A stretch of 64,000 nt of DNA from positions 310,001 to 374,000 of the forward strand of contig NZ_JBHTJM010000002.1 in assembly GCF_042675745.1 (NCBI RefSeq), written 5' to 3'. This DNA is from Pseudofulvibacter geojedonensis. GTDB lineage: Bacteria > Bacteroidota > Bacteroidia > Flavobacteriales > Flavobacteriaceae. Within the stretch, counting starts at the first letter, position 1; every line of letters starts with the position of its first letter. Shown piece after piece: positions 9,000-18,710 of the stretch. The notes under the pieces were generated by a model that did no database searches, had not been told where the DNA came from, and saw only the letters and a list, made by a program, of their open reading frames with translations. The translations under genes and the position numbers were made by a program.

Positions 9000-9431
9000 A
9001 TGAAAACTGGATTATTTATTGTATCGTATGAAATTTCAACAGATTTATTAGGGGCTCCTTCTTTCGAAGTACATTTAACTGTATCTACTCCAAACGAAAG
9101 AGTAAATGGACAAGGTCAAATAACAAATGGATCTATTAACCCACCTTTACAAATTAACACTACTTTATCTGGAGACTATACTTACATGACTGTTATGCCT
9201 AATAACTCTCATATTTTAGTTACTGCAGAAGGCTACCCTACTATAAAATGGCCTCCTCATGGAGGAATTGGACCTGTTCTAATGCCAAACACCAAATTAC
9301 GCATGGTATTAGAAGACAACTGGCAAAAAGGAACCGCTAGCTTTTCGTACTTAGACACAAGTGGTAATTGGCAAGAAGTTAAAGATGCCAAGGTCACAAT
9401 CTTAAAAAACGAATTAGCTGCAGCAAACTAA
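9000..9431 (+). CDS. DUF1842-like protein
   Basis: 143 residues, no signal peptide or membrane segment. Segments such as LTVSTPNERVNGQGQITNG, NPPLQINTTLSGDYTYMTVM, NSHILVTAEGYP and LRMVLEDNWQKGTASFSYL resemble my recollection of the DUF1842 family, known mostly from Proteobacteria. The pattern suggests an all-beta protein. No function is known. It is a single-gene unit with its own terminator, between the pseudouridine synthase and purL genes. The family name is from memory and would need a profile search. Confidence 0.7.
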   Translation: MKTGLFIVSYEISTDLLGAPSFEVHLTVSTPNERVNGQGQITNGSINPPLQINTTLSGDYTYMTVMPNNSHILVTAEGYPTIKWPPHGGIGPVLMPNTKLRMVLEDNWQKGTASFSYLDTSGNWQEVKDAKVTILKNELAAAN

Positions 9432-9452
9432 TTTATATTTTTAACAATTCTT

Positions 9453-9481
9453 AAAAGCGACTATTTTTAGTCGCTTTTTTT
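9453..9481 (+). terminator. Rho-independent terminator
   Basis: AAAAGCGACTA pairs with TAGTCGCTTTT, followed by a T run. Confidence 0.85.
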
Positions 9482-9505
9482 ATGGGTAATAATCAAACAA
9501 AAATG

Positions 9506-9513
9506 TATTTTTG
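9506..9513 (+). promoter_or_regulatory. -7 box TATTTTTG of purL
   Basis: TAnnTTTG match 36 bases before the purL ATG, directly after the preceding terminator. No clear -33 TTG was seen. Confidence 0.5.
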
Positions 9514-9548
9514 CACTTTCGAAATAACAACACAACAAAATCGTTACA

Positions 9549-12500
9549 ATGATTCATTTCTTTGGAAACATCTCAACAAAAGTATTCGCAGTCCAGACTA
9601 CTAGCGAACTTTCAAACGAAACTATTGAAAAGTTAACTTGGTTATTTGGTAACCAACCTAAAATAAACGCGGCGTCTCTTGACGCCTTTTTTGTTGGTCC
9701 TCGTGCCGCTATGATATCTCCTTGGAGTACTAATGCTACTGAGATTACTCAAAATATGGGTATCGATAAAATCATTAGAATTGAAGAATATCAAAGCGTT
9801 TCTGAAGATTTTTCAGATTTCGACCCTATGCTTTCTCAAAAATTTAATGGGTTAAATCAAGATATCTACACCATAGATATTCAACCAGAAGAAATCATTG
9901 AAATAACAGACATTGCTGCTTATAACCAGCAGGAAGGTTTAGCTTTAAGTGATGAAGAAGTTGAATACTTAGAAGGTTTAGCTACTAAAATAGGTAGAAA
10001 ACTAACCGACTCTGAAGTATTTGGATTCTCTCAAGTAAATTCAGAACACTGTCGACACAAAATATTTAACGGTACATTTGTTATAGATGGAGAAGAAATG
10101 CCTTCTTCTTTATTCAAATTAATAAAGAAAACATCTGCAGAAAATCCTAACAATATTGTTTCTGCGTATAAAGATAATGTCGCTTTTATTAAAGGGCCTA
10201 AAGCAACTCAGTTTGCTCCTAAAAGTGCTGACAAACCAGATTACTACGAAGAAAAAGAATTCGAATCAGTAATCTCGTTAAAAGCAGAAACACACAACTT
10301 CCCTACTACAGTAGAACCTTTTAATGGTGCAGCAACTGGATCTGGAGGAGAAATTAGAGATCGTTTAGCAGGAGGAAAAGGTTCTTTACCTTTAGCAGGA
10401 ACTGCAGTTTATATGACATCTTACTCTCGTTTAGAAGAAAACAGACCTTGGGAACAAGCAATGGATGAGCGTAAATGGTTATACCAAACACCAATGGATA
10501 TCTTAATTAAAGCGTCTAATGGAGCATCAGATTTTGGTAATAAATTTGGTCAACCATTAATTACTGGTTCTGTATTAACTTTTGAACATGAAGAAGATGC
10601 TAGAAAATTAGGCTTTGACAAAGTTATTATGCAAGCCGGAGGTATTGGTTATGGTAAGGCAGAACAAGCATTAAAAGATACTCCAGAAAATGGAGACAAA
10701 ATAGTAATATTAGGTGGTGAAAACTACCGAATTGGTATGGGTGGTGCTGCAGTATCTTCTGCAGATACTGGAGAGTTTAGCTCAGGAATCGAGTTAAATG
10801 CTATACAACGTTCTAACCCAGAAATGCAAAAACGTGCTGCTAACGCTGTTAGAGGAATGGTAGAAAGCGATATAAATACTATTGTTTCTATTCACGATCA
10901 CGGAGCTGGTGGACACTTAAACTGTCTTTCAGAATTAGTAGAAGAAACTGGAGGTAAAATAGACTTAGATAAATTACCTGTCGGTGACCCTACGTTGTCG
11001 GCTAAAGAAATTATTGGTAATGAGTCTCAAGAACGTATGGGATTAGTTATTAGTAAAGATAATATTGACACCTTACAACGTATAGCAGAAAGAGAACGTT
11101 CTCCTATGTACGAAGTTGGTGATGTTACTAATGACGATCGCTTTACTTTTGAATCGGCTACAAACGGTGAAAAGCCTATGGATTTAGAATTATCAGATAT
11201 GTTTGGTAGTTCTCCTAAAACCATCATGACCGATTCTTCTGTTACTAGAAACTACGACGACCTAAACTACGATGTAAAAAACATTAACGAATATTTAGAG
11301 CAAGTGCTACAATTAGAAGCAGTTGCTTGTAAAGATTGGTTAACTAACAAAGTAGATAGATGTGTTGGTGGTAGAGTTGCTAAACAACAATGTGCCGGAC
11401 CATTACAACTACCATTAAACAATGTTGGTGTAATGGCTTTAGATTATAAATCTACTGAAGGAATTGCAACTTCTATAGGTCACGCTCCTGTTAGTGCTTT
11501 AATTGATCCTCTGGCAGGTAGTAGAAATGCCATTGCAGAATCATTATCAAATATTATTTGGGCTCCTTTAAAAGACGGGTTACAATCGGTTTCGCTTTCA
11601 GCTAACTGGATGTGGCCTTGTAAAAACGAAGGAGAAGACGCTCGTTTATACAAAGCCGTAAAAGGCATTTCAGATTTTGCTATCGAATTAGGTATTAACG
11701 TTCCTACCGGTAAAGATTCTTTATCAATGAAACAGAAATACCCTAACGAGGAAGTAATTTCTCCTGGTACTGTTGTTATTTCTGCTGCTGCTAACTGTAA
11801 TGATATTAACAAAGTAGTTGAACCTGTTTTTAAAGCAGGTAAAGGAAACGTTTATTATATTAACTTATCTCAAGATAATTTTAAGTTAGGCGGATCTTCA
11901 TTTGCTCAAGTAGTCAATAAAATAGGAAACGAAACATCTACTATTAAAGATGCTGCTAAATTCAAAACAGCATTCAACACTATACAAAACTTAATAAAAG
12001 ATAATAAAATTGTTGCAGGACATGATGTTGCTTCTGGTGGTTTAATTACCACTTTGTTAGAATTATGTTTTGCATCAAACAATATTGGAGCAAACCTAGA
12101 CTTAACTAAACTAGATGAAGCAGATTCAATTAAAGTATTATTTGCTGAAAATAACGGTATTGTTTTACAAGCTGATTCTAGTATAGAAGAAGTATTGACT
12201 CATAACAATGTAGAATTCTTCAATATTGGTGAGGTAACCAATACTAACGAAGTAAATATTATCAACCATACAGAAGCTTTCAATTTTAATGTTTCTGAAT
12301 TACGTGATACTTGGTTTAGAACATCGGCTTTATTAGACGCTAAGCAATGTGCTAATAATAAAGCAGAAGAGCGTTTCATCAACTATAAGTATCAAGCTTT
12401 AGATTACACCTTCCCTACTCACTTTACTGGTAAATTAGCTGATGCTATTGGAACTCCTAAAGGAGATAGGCCAAAGGCTGCTATTATTCGTGAAAAAGGA

Positions 12501-13214
12501 TCGAACTCGGAAAGAGAAATGGCAAACGCTATGTATCTAGCTGGTTTTGATGTAAAGGATGTTCATATGACCGATTTAATATCGGGTCGTGAAACTTTAG
12601 AAGACATTCAGTTTATTGGTGCTGTTGGAGGATTCTCTAACTCAGATGTTTTAGGTTCTGCTAAAGGATGGGCTGGAGCATTTAAATACAACGAAAAAGC
12701 AAATACGGCGCTAAAGAATTTCTTTGCTAGAAAAGACACCTTATCGGTAGGTATTTGTAACGGAGCACAATTATGGATGGAGTTAGATTTAATTAACCCT
12801 GATCATGATGTTCATGGTAAATTAATCCATAACGATTCACAAAAACACGAGAGTAACTTTACCTCTGTAACCATTCAAGAGAACAACTCGGTGATGTTAA
12901 AATCTTTAGCTGGAACAAAATTAGGAGTTTGGATTTCTCACGGTGAAGGTAAATTTAACTTGCCAGAAGATGAAGCTAATTATGAAATAGCTGCCAAATA
13001 TGGTTACAATGGTTATCCAGCTAACCCTAACGGATCTGATTATAACGTAGCGATGATGAGTTCTAAAGACGGTAGGCATTTAGTTACTATGCCACATATT
13101 GAACGTTCTATTTTCCAATGGAACTGGGCTCATTATGTAGACGGTAGAAAAGATGAAGTTTCTCCTTGGTTAGAAGCTTTCGTGAATGCTAGAAAATGGA
13201 TTGAAAATAATTAA
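9549..13214 (+). CDS. purL: Phosphoribosylformylglycinamidine synthase, large single-chain form
   Basis: 1221 residues, the long one-chain PurL found in gammaproteobacteria and Bacteroidota. It carries a PurS-like N-terminal region, the FGAM synthase repeats (ESVISLKAETHNFPT, SIHDHGAGGHLN, PTGKDSLSMKQKYP) and a C-terminal class I glutaminase with GICNGAQLW (Cys1070 nucleophile) and SHGEGKF. It converts FGAR, glutamine and ATP to FGAM in purine synthesis. It has its own promoter element and terminator, so it appears monocistronic and separate from other pur genes. No PurR-type operator or riboswitch was recognised in the short leader. Confidence 0.98.
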   Translation: MIHFFGNISTKVFAVQTTSELSNETIEKLTWLFGNQPKINAASLDAFFVGPRAAMISPWSTNATEITQNMGIDKIIRIEEYQSVSEDFSDFDPMLSQKFNGLNQDIYTIDIQPEEIIEITDIAAYNQQEGLALSDEEVEYLEGLATKIGRKLTDSEVFGFSQVNSEHCRHKIFNGTFVIDGEEMPSSLFKLIKKTSAENPNNIVSAYKDNVAFIKGPKATQFAPKSADKPDYYEEKEFESVISLKAETHNFPTTVEPFNGAATGSGGEIRDRLAGGKGSLPLAGTAVYMTSYSRLEENRPWEQAMDERKWLYQTPMDILIKASNGASDFGNKFGQPLITGSVLTFEHEEDARKLGFDKVIMQAGGIGYGKAEQALKDTPENGDKIVILGGENYRIGMGGAAVSSADTGEFSSGIELNAIQRSNPEMQKRAANAVRGMVESDINTIVSIHDHGAGGHLNCLSELVEETGGKIDLDKLPVGDPTLSAKEIIGNESQERMGLVISKDNIDTLQRIAERERSPMYEVGDVTNDDRFTFESATNGEKPMDLELSDMFGSSPKTIMTDSSVTRNYDDLNYDVKNINEYLEQVLQLEAVACKDWLTNKVDRCVGGRVAKQQCAGPLQLPLNNVGVMALDYKSTEGIATSIGHAPVSALIDPLAGSRNAIAESLSNIIWAPLKDGLQSVSLSANWMWPCKNEGEDARLYKAVKGISDFAIELGINVPTGKDSLSMKQKYPNEEVISPGTVVISAAANCNDINKVVEPVFKAGKGNVYYINLSQDNFKLGGSSFAQVVNKIGNETSTIKDAAKFKTAFNTIQNLIKDNKIVAGHDVASGGLITTLLELCFASNNIGANLDLTKLDEADSIKVLFAENNGIVLQADSSIEEVLTHNNVEFFNIGEVTNTNEVNIINHTEAFNFNVSELRDTWFRTSALLDAKQCANNKAEERFINYKYQALDYTFPTHFTGKLADAIGTPKGDRPKAAIIREKGSNSEREMANAMYLAGFDVKDVHMTDLISGRETLEDIQFIGAVGGFSNSDVLGSAKGWAGAFKYNEKANTALKNFFARKDTLSVGICNGAQLWMELDLINPDHDVHGKLIHNDSQKHESNFTSVTIQENNSVMLKSLAGTKLGVWISHGEGKFNLPEDEANYEIAAKYGYNGYPANPNGSDYNVAMMSSKDGRHLVTMPHIERSIFQWNWAHYVDGRKDEVSPWLEAFVNARKWIENN

Positions 13215-13245
13215 TACTTTATCAATCATAAAAGTTTATAAATTT

Positions 13246-13276
13246 AAAGACCTTACCTTTCTGTAAGGTCTTTTTT
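13246..13276 (+). terminator. purL terminator
   Basis: AAAGACCTTAC pairs with GTAAGGTCTTT around a 6-base loop, then T6. Confidence 0.87.
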
Positions 13277-13306
13277 ATCTTTACAATATCTCTAAAACTT
13301 CTTCTT

Positions 13307-13795
13307 ATGCATCAATTCATTTCTATAGAAAATAATTTTCAGCAAGTTTTCAATCTAGCTACACAAATCTGGAACGATAATTATCAAGACATGATCTCTC
13401 AAGAACAAATAGATTATATGCTTAATTTAATGTATAACCCTGGGCGTATTCAAAAAGATATAGAAGAGGGTTTTGTTTGGGAGTTCATAAAACACAACAA
13501 TGAAGTTATTGGATATTTAGCTTATGTTATAAAAGAAGACAATCGGGTGTTTTTAAGTAAAATATATTTAAAAAGTTCTGCCCAGGGACTAGGTTTAGGG
13601 AAACTTTCATTAAACCGAGTAATAAACTATGCTCAAAACAATAATTGCTCGGCAGTTTATTTAACAGTTAATAGAGGAAATGAAAAAGGCATAAGGGCAT
13701 ATAATAAATTTGGTTTTGAAATTATAGCTGAAGAAGACTTTGATATAGGCAATGGTTTTATAATGGATGATTATATTTTTGAATATAAATTATAA
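13307..13795 (+). CDS. GNAT-family N-acetyltransferase
   Basis: 162 residues with the GNAT acetyl-CoA loop SAQGLGLGKLSLNRVINYA (a variant of Q/RxxGxG/A) and the C-terminal VNRGNEKGIRAYNKFGFEIIAEEDF, where NxxAxxxYxxxGF is typical. It likely acetylates an amine on a small molecule or protein; the substrate is unknown. It stands between purL and the acyl-CoA synthetase gene with no clear operon partner. Confidence 0.88.
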   Translation: MHQFISIENNFQQVFNLATQIWNDNYQDMISQEQIDYMLNLMYNPGRIQKDIEEGFVWEFIKHNNEVIGYLAYVIKEDNRVFLSKIYLKSSAQGLGLGKLSLNRVINYAQNNNCSAVYLTVNRGNEKGIRAYNKFGFEIIAEEDFDIGNGFIMDDYIFEYKL

Positions 13796-13894
13796 ATATA
13801 TACTATTCATTACTTAGTTTTTATTTACTTATTTATTTGAAAAGTATACTCTTTTTTATAATTTGCATAGTTCACAAACTAACTTCAAACCAAT

Positions 13895-15670
13895 ATGACC
13901 AAAATTACGCGTCTTTTTGACTTCCCTTATCATCAGTTAGAAAAATACAACTTAAGCAATGCTTTAGTAACTAAATATAACGGAGAATGGATTGCTACTT
14001 CTACACAGGAATATATAGATAAAGCAAATGCTATTAGTAGAGGTTTATTAAGATTAGGTGTAAAAGCTAATGACAAAGTAGCTATTATATCTATGACAAA
14101 TAGAACCGAATGGAACATATGTGATATAGGTATATTACAAACAGGAGCACAAGATGTTCCTATTTACCCTACTATTAGCAAAGAAGATTACGAGTATGTG
14201 TTAAATCATAGTGAAGCTAGTTATTGTTTTGTTTCTTGTAAAGAAGTACTAGAAAAAATAAATGCTATCAAAAAAAATGTACCTAGCCTAAAAGAAGTAT
14301 ATTGTTTTGACACTATTGATGGATGTAAAAACTGGACTGAGGTTCTAGATCTCGGTAAAGATGATAGCAATCAAAACGAAGTAGAAGAGAGAAAGAATGC
14401 TGTAACAGAAAACGATCTGGCTACATTAATATATACATCTGGAACTACAGGTAGACCAAAAGGTGTTATGTTAAGCCATAAGAATATTGTTAGCAATGCT
14501 ATGAACAGTGCCACAAGAGTACCAGTAGCTGAAGGTAATGCAAAAGCATTAAGTTTTCTTCCTGTCTGTCACATATACGAAAGAATGCTATTATATATGT
14601 ACCAATACTTTGGAGTAAGTATTTATTTTGCCGAATCTTTAGAAACGATAAGTGATAACTTAAAAGAAATAAGTCCAGAAGTAATGACTGCTGTTCCTAG
14701 ACTTTTAGAAAAGGTTTATGATAAAATATATGCTAAAGGAGCAGATTTAACTGGTATCAAGAAAAAATTATTTTTCTGGGCTATAGATTTAGGGTTAGAA
14801 TATGAGCCTTATGGCGCTAATGGATCATGGTACGAGTTCAAACTCAAAATTGCTAGAAAATTAATCTTTTCTAAGTGGCAAGAAGCACTTGGTGGAAATT
14901 TAAAAGTAATTGCTTCTGGTAGTGCCGCTTTACAACCTCGTTTAGCTAGAGTATTTAGAGCTGCTGATATTCCTGTTATGGAAGGATACGGCCTTACCGA
15001 AACATCTCCAGTAGTATCTGTAAATGACGAACGCAATAGAGGCTTTAAAATCGGTACAGTCGGTAAATTATTACCAGAAACAGAGGTTAAAATTGCCGAA
15101 GATGGAGAAATCTTGGTAAAAGGACCTCAAGTAATGCAAGGTTATTATAAAGATGCTGAAAAAACTGCAGAAGTTTTAAAAGATGGGTATTTCCATACTG
15201 GAGATATTGGAGAGATAGACAGTGATGGCTTCTTAAAAATTACCGATCGTAAAAAAGAAATGTTTAAAACTTCAGGTGGTAAGTATGTAGCTCCTCAAGT
15301 TTTAGAAAATCAATTCAAACAATCACGCTTTATAGAACAAATAATGGTTGTAGGTGATGGAGAAAAAATGCCTGCCGCTTTAATTCAACCGAATTTTGAA
15401 TTCATAACAGATTGGGCTGAAATACATAATATTGACTTAGGTAACACTCCTCAAGATCAGATTAGCAACCAACAACTTATCGATAGAATTCAAAAAGAAA
15501 TTGATGAACACAATGTGAAATTTGGTAAATGGGAACAAGTTAAACGTTTCGAATTAACTCCTGATGTATGGAGTATAGAAGCGGGACATCTTACTCCTAC
15601 CATGAAAATGAAACGTAAGATCATTAAAGAAAAATACATCGATTTATATAATAAAATATATGGTCATTAA
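13895..15670 (+). CDS. Long-chain acyl-CoA synthetase (AMP-forming)
   Basis: 591 residues of the ANL adenylate-forming family. Motifs in order: TLIYTSGTTGRPKGVMLSHK (ATP P-loop), EGYGLTETSPVVS, YFHTGDIGEIDSDGFLKITD, and KKEMFKTSGGKYVAP near the hinge. The size and ending resemble FAA/FadD15-type long-chain enzymes. It activates fatty acids to acyl-CoA, feeding the beta-oxidation operon that begins 140 bases downstream. A hairpin terminator separates it from marR, so the two units are separately transcribed but probably act together. Confidence 0.94.
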   Translation: MTKITRLFDFPYHQLEKYNLSNALVTKYNGEWIATSTQEYIDKANAISRGLLRLGVKANDKVAIISMTNRTEWNICDIGILQTGAQDVPIYPTISKEDYEYVLNHSEASYCFVSCKEVLEKINAIKKNVPSLKEVYCFDTIDGCKNWTEVLDLGKDDSNQNEVEERKNAVTENDLATLIYTSGTTGRPKGVMLSHKNIVSNAMNSATRVPVAEGNAKALSFLPVCHIYERMLLYMYQYFGVSIYFAESLETISDNLKEISPEVMTAVPRLLEKVYDKIYAKGADLTGIKKKLFFWAIDLGLEYEPYGANGSWYEFKLKIARKLIFSKWQEALGGNLKVIASGSAALQPRLARVFRAADIPVMEGYGLTETSPVVSVNDERNRGFKIGTVGKLLPETEVKIAEDGEILVKGPQVMQGYYKDAEKTAEVLKDGYFHTGDIGEIDSDGFLKITDRKKEMFKTSGGKYVAPQVLENQFKQSRFIEQIMVVGDGEKMPAALIQPNFEFITDWAEIHNIDLGNTPQDQISNQQLIDRIQKEIDEHNVKFGKWEQVKRFELTPDVWSIEAGHLTPTMKMKRKIIKEKYIDLYNKIYGH

Positions 15671-15671
15671 A

Positions 15672-15704
15672 AAATAAGCCTCCAATTTGGAGGCTTATTT
15701 TTTT
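15672..15704 (+). terminator. Terminator after the acyl-CoA synthetase gene
   Basis: AAATAAGCCTCC pairs with GGAGGCTTATTT around AATTT, then T4. Confidence 0.87.
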
Positions 15705-15739
15705 ACAGTAAAGTCAATTAAAAATTTTAACAATCATAT

Positions 15740-15777
15740 TATGCATGCATAGTATTTTTTTGTATATTTGAATGCAT
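15740..15777 (+). promoter_or_regulatory. Promoter and probable MarR operator of the fad operon
   Basis: A perfect 12-bp palindrome TATGCATGCATA (15740-15751) sits where the -33 element would be. A perfect -7 box TATATTTG follows at 15763-15770, and a second ATGCAT lies at 15772-15777, just after the -7 box. This layout fits autorepression by the MarR protein encoded 33 bases downstream. Binding is inference. Confidence 0.6.
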
Positions 15778-15809
15778 AAGTCGAAAATAAATATACAAAA
15801 ATTTACTAA

Positions 15810-16250
15810 ATGACTGACAATAAAACAATTGATCATGTGTTGCGAGCAACATGGCAAGCTGTGGCAAAGCTTTATAATGAAGAAGCTAGTAAATATGGTG
15901 CAACAATGGCTATAGCTTTTACCCTTCTTAATATTGATAAAGAAGGAACCCCTTCTACTTCACTAGGTCCAAAAATGGGTATGGAGGCAACTAGCTTGTC
16001 TCGTACACTTAAAAACATGGAAGAAAAAGGGTTAATACTAAGAAAGAAAAACCCAAATGATGGTAGGGGCGTTCTCATATTCTTAACAGAGTACGGTAAA
16101 GAAATGAGAAACGTATCTAAAGAAAAAGTAATAGATTTTAATTCTACCATAATTGATTCCATTGGAGAAGATAAAGTAAATACCTTTTATGAGGTAAGTA
16201 ACCATATAGTCGATTTAATTCAACAAAGAAAAATTTTCACTAAAAGTTAA
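15810..16250 (+). CDS. MarR-family transcriptional regulator of beta-oxidation operon
   Basis: 146 residues with a winged helix: recognition region GMEATSLSRTLKNMEEKGLI and wing RKKNPNDGRGVLIFLTEYGKEM, characteristic of MarR. It is the first gene of the fad operon, 11 bases before the fused hydratase/dehydrogenase, and probably senses acyl-CoA or free fatty acid. A palindrome overlapping its promoter is the likely operator. No membrane or enzymatic domain. Confidence 0.93.
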   Translation: MTDNKTIDHVLRATWQAVAKLYNEEASKYGATMAIAFTLLNIDKEGTPSTSLGPKMGMEATSLSRTLKNMEEKGLILRKKNPNDGRGVLIFLTEYGKEMRNVSKEKVIDFNSTIIDSIGEDKVNTFYEVSNHIVDLIQQRKIFTKS

Positions 16251-16261
16251 AAAACAATAAA

Positions 16262-18667
16262 ATGCAAAGACGTATAAAAAAAGTTGCCGTTATTGGTTCT
16301 GGTATTATGGGAAGCGGAATTGCTTGTCATTTTGCCAATATAGGTACAGAAGTTTTATTGCTAGATATACTACCACGAGAACTCAATAAAAAAGAAACCG
16401 CTAAAGGTTTAAGCTTAGAGGATAAAGAGGTTAGAAACAGATTAGTTAACGATCAATTAACTGCTGCTTTAAAATCGAAGCCCTCTCCTATTTATCATAA
16501 AGATTTTGCAAGTAGAATTACTACTGGAAACCTTGAAGATGATTTACATAAAATAGCAGATGTAGATTGGATTATAGAAGTTGTAGTAGAGCGTTTAGAC
16601 ATTAAAAAATCTGTTTTTGAAAAAATTGAAAAATACAGAAAATCAGGTACATTAATTACAACTAATACATCTGGTATTCCTATTCAGTTTATGAATGAAG
16701 GAAGAAGTGAAGACTTCCAAAAGCATTTCTGCGGAACTCACTTTTTTAACCCAGCTAGATACTTAAAATTATTCGAGATTATTCCTGGTCCTAATACCTC
16801 ACAAGAAGTATTAGACTTTTTAAATAGCTACGGAGAGCAGTTTTTAGGAAAAACATCTGTAGTAGCTAAAGATACTCCAGCCTTTATAGGTAACAGAATA
16901 GGTATATTTAGTATCATGAGTCTTTTTCATATGGTTAAGGAAATGGACTTAACTATTGAAGAAGTTGATAAGTTAAGTGGACCAGTAATTGGTAGACCTA
17001 AATCGGCTACTTTCCGAACAGTCGATGTAGTAGGATTAGATACCTTAGTACACGTTGCTAATGGAATTTATGAAAACTGCTCGAATGACGAAAGACATGA
17101 CTTGTTCAAGCTTCCAGACTTCATTGACACTATGATTGAGAATAAATGGTTAGGAAGCAAAACAAAACAAGGATTTTATAAAAAAACTGTTAGCCCTGAA
17201 GGAAAAAAAGAGATCTTATCATTAGACTTAAACACTTTAGAGTATCGTTCTAAAAAAAGAGCAAGTTTTGCCACCTTAGAATTAACAAAGTCAATAGACA
17301 ATGTAATAGATCGTTTTAAAGTTTTAGTTTCTGGTAAAGATAAAGCAGGTGAATTTTATCGAAAAAATTTATCAGCTTTATTTGCATATGTATCTAACAG
17401 AATACCAGAAATAGCAGATAATTTATACCAGATAGATGATGCTATGAAAGCAGGTTTTGGTTGGGAACACGGTCCTTTCCAGATTTGGGATGCAATAGGT
17501 GTCGAAAAAGCTATTGAAATGATGAAGGCTGAAGGTTATGAACCAGCAGCTTGGGTAACAGATATGATTGAAGCTGGTAATACTAGTTTTTACACAGTAA
17601 AAGACGGAGCTACATATTGCTATGATATAGCTTCGAAGTCTCAAAAGAAAAAACCTGGTCAAGATTCATTTATCATTTTAGATAATATTAGAAAAACTAA
17701 TGAAGTTTACAAAAACTCTGGAGTTGTTGTAGAAGATTTAGGAGACGGTATTTTAAACTGTGAATTCCAATCTAAAATGAATTCTATTGGTGGTGATGTT
17801 TTAACAGGAATTAATAAAGCAATTGATTTAGCTGAAAAAGATTACCAAGGTTTAGTTATTGGAAACCAAGGAGCTAATTTCTCTGTAGGTGCCAATATTG
17901 GAATGATTTTTATGTTAGCCGTAGAGCAAGAGTATGATGAAATGAATATGGCTATTAAGTATTTCCAAGACACCACAATGCGTTTACGCTATTCATCTAT
18001 TCCAACCGTTGTCGCCCCTCACGGAATGACATTAGGAGGAGGATGTGAGTTGGCTTTACATGCAGATAAAGTAGTAGCTGCTGCAGAGACTTACATTGGT
18101 TTAGTAGAATTTGGTGTAGGAGTTATACCAGGTGGAGGTGGTTCTAAAGAAATGGCTTTAAGAGCATCAGACACTTTTGCTAAAGGAGATGTTGAGTTAA
18201 ATAGATTACAGGAATACTTCTTGACCGTTGGTATGGCTAAAGTAGCAACTTCTGCATATGAAGCTTACGATTTAGGTTTGTTACAAAAAGGAAAAGACCT
18301 AGTTGTAGTTAACAAAGATAGACAAATAGCTGTTGCAAAAGCGCACGCTAAATTAATGGCTGAGTCTGGTTACACTCAACCGGTAAGACGTAAAGATGTA
18401 AAAGTATTAGGAAAGCAAGCTTTAGGAATGTTCTTAGTAGGAACAGACTCTATGCAAGCAAGTAATTATATCTCAGAGCATGATCAGAAAATTGCTAATA
18501 AACTAGCTTACGTAATGGCTGGAGGTGATTTATCTGAGCCTACTAAAGTTTCTGAACAATATTTATTAGATCTAGAAAGAGAAGCTTTTATGAGTTTATG
18601 TACAGAACGAAAAACCTTAGAGCGTTTAGAACACATGTTAAAAAAAGGTAAACCACTTCGCAATTAG
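16262..18667 (+). CDS. Fused 3-hydroxyacyl-CoA dehydrogenase / enoyl-CoA hydratase (FadN type)
   Basis: 801 residues. N-terminal NAD-binding fold VAVIGSGIMGSGIACHFANIG, then dehydrogenase core (GTHFFNPARYLKLFEIIPG, KDTPAFIGNRIGIF). The crotonase domain is at the C-terminus: VVAPHGMTLGGGCELALHAD and GLVEFGVGVIPGGGG contain the oxyanion and catalytic Glu regions. This dehydrogenase-first order matches FadN of Bacillus subtilis, not E. coli FadB. It hydrates trans-2-enoyl-CoA and oxidises the 3-hydroxyacyl-CoA. The gene order with thiolase and acyl-CoA dehydrogenase equals fadN-fadA-fadE, except for the inserted four-helix-bundle gene directly downstream. Confidence 0.95.
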   Translation: MQRRIKKVAVIGSGIMGSGIACHFANIGTEVLLLDILPRELNKKETAKGLSLEDKEVRNRLVNDQLTAALKSKPSPIYHKDFASRITTGNLEDDLHKIADVDWIIEVVVERLDIKKSVFEKIEKYRKSGTLITTNTSGIPIQFMNEGRSEDFQKHFCGTHFFNPARYLKLFEIIPGPNTSQEVLDFLNSYGEQFLGKTSVVAKDTPAFIGNRIGIFSIMSLFHMVKEMDLTIEEVDKLSGPVIGRPKSATFRTVDVVGLDTLVHVANGIYENCSNDERHDLFKLPDFIDTMIENKWLGSKTKQGFYKKTVSPEGKKEILSLDLNTLEYRSKKRASFATLELTKSIDNVIDRFKVLVSGKDKAGEFYRKNLSALFAYVSNRIPEIADNLYQIDDAMKAGFGWEHGPFQIWDAIGVEKAIEMMKAEGYEPAAWVTDMIEAGNTSFYTVKDGATYCYDIASKSQKKKPGQDSFIILDNIRKTNEVYKNSGVVVEDLGDGILNCEFQSKMNSIGGDVLTGINKAIDLAEKDYQGLVIGNQGANFSVGANIGMIFMLAVEQEYDEMNMAIKYFQDTTMRLRYSSIPTVVAPHGMTLGGGCELALHADKVVAAAETYIGLVEFGVGVIPGGGGSKEMALRASDTFAKGDVELNRLQEYFLTVGMAKVATSAYEAYDLGLLQKGKDLVVVNKDRQIAVAKAHAKLMAESGYTQPVRRKDVKVLGKQALGMFLVGTDSMQASNYISEHDQKIANKLAYVMAGGDLSEPTKVSEQYLLDLEREAFMSLCTERKTLERLEHMLKKGKPLRN

Positions 18668-18707
18668 TAATTGCGATTAGTATTGAGATATTAGTAATAA
18701 GTAGTTA
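18659..18707. repeat. Left boundary repeats of the four-helix-bundle cassette
   Basis: An 8-bp inverted repeat CGCAATTA/TAATTGCG (18659-18675) spans the fadN-like stop codon. It is followed by TTAGTATTGAG (18677-18687), the reverse complement of CTCAATACTAA at 19089-19099 on the other side of the small gene. Confidence 0.65.
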
Positions 18708-18710
18708 GAA

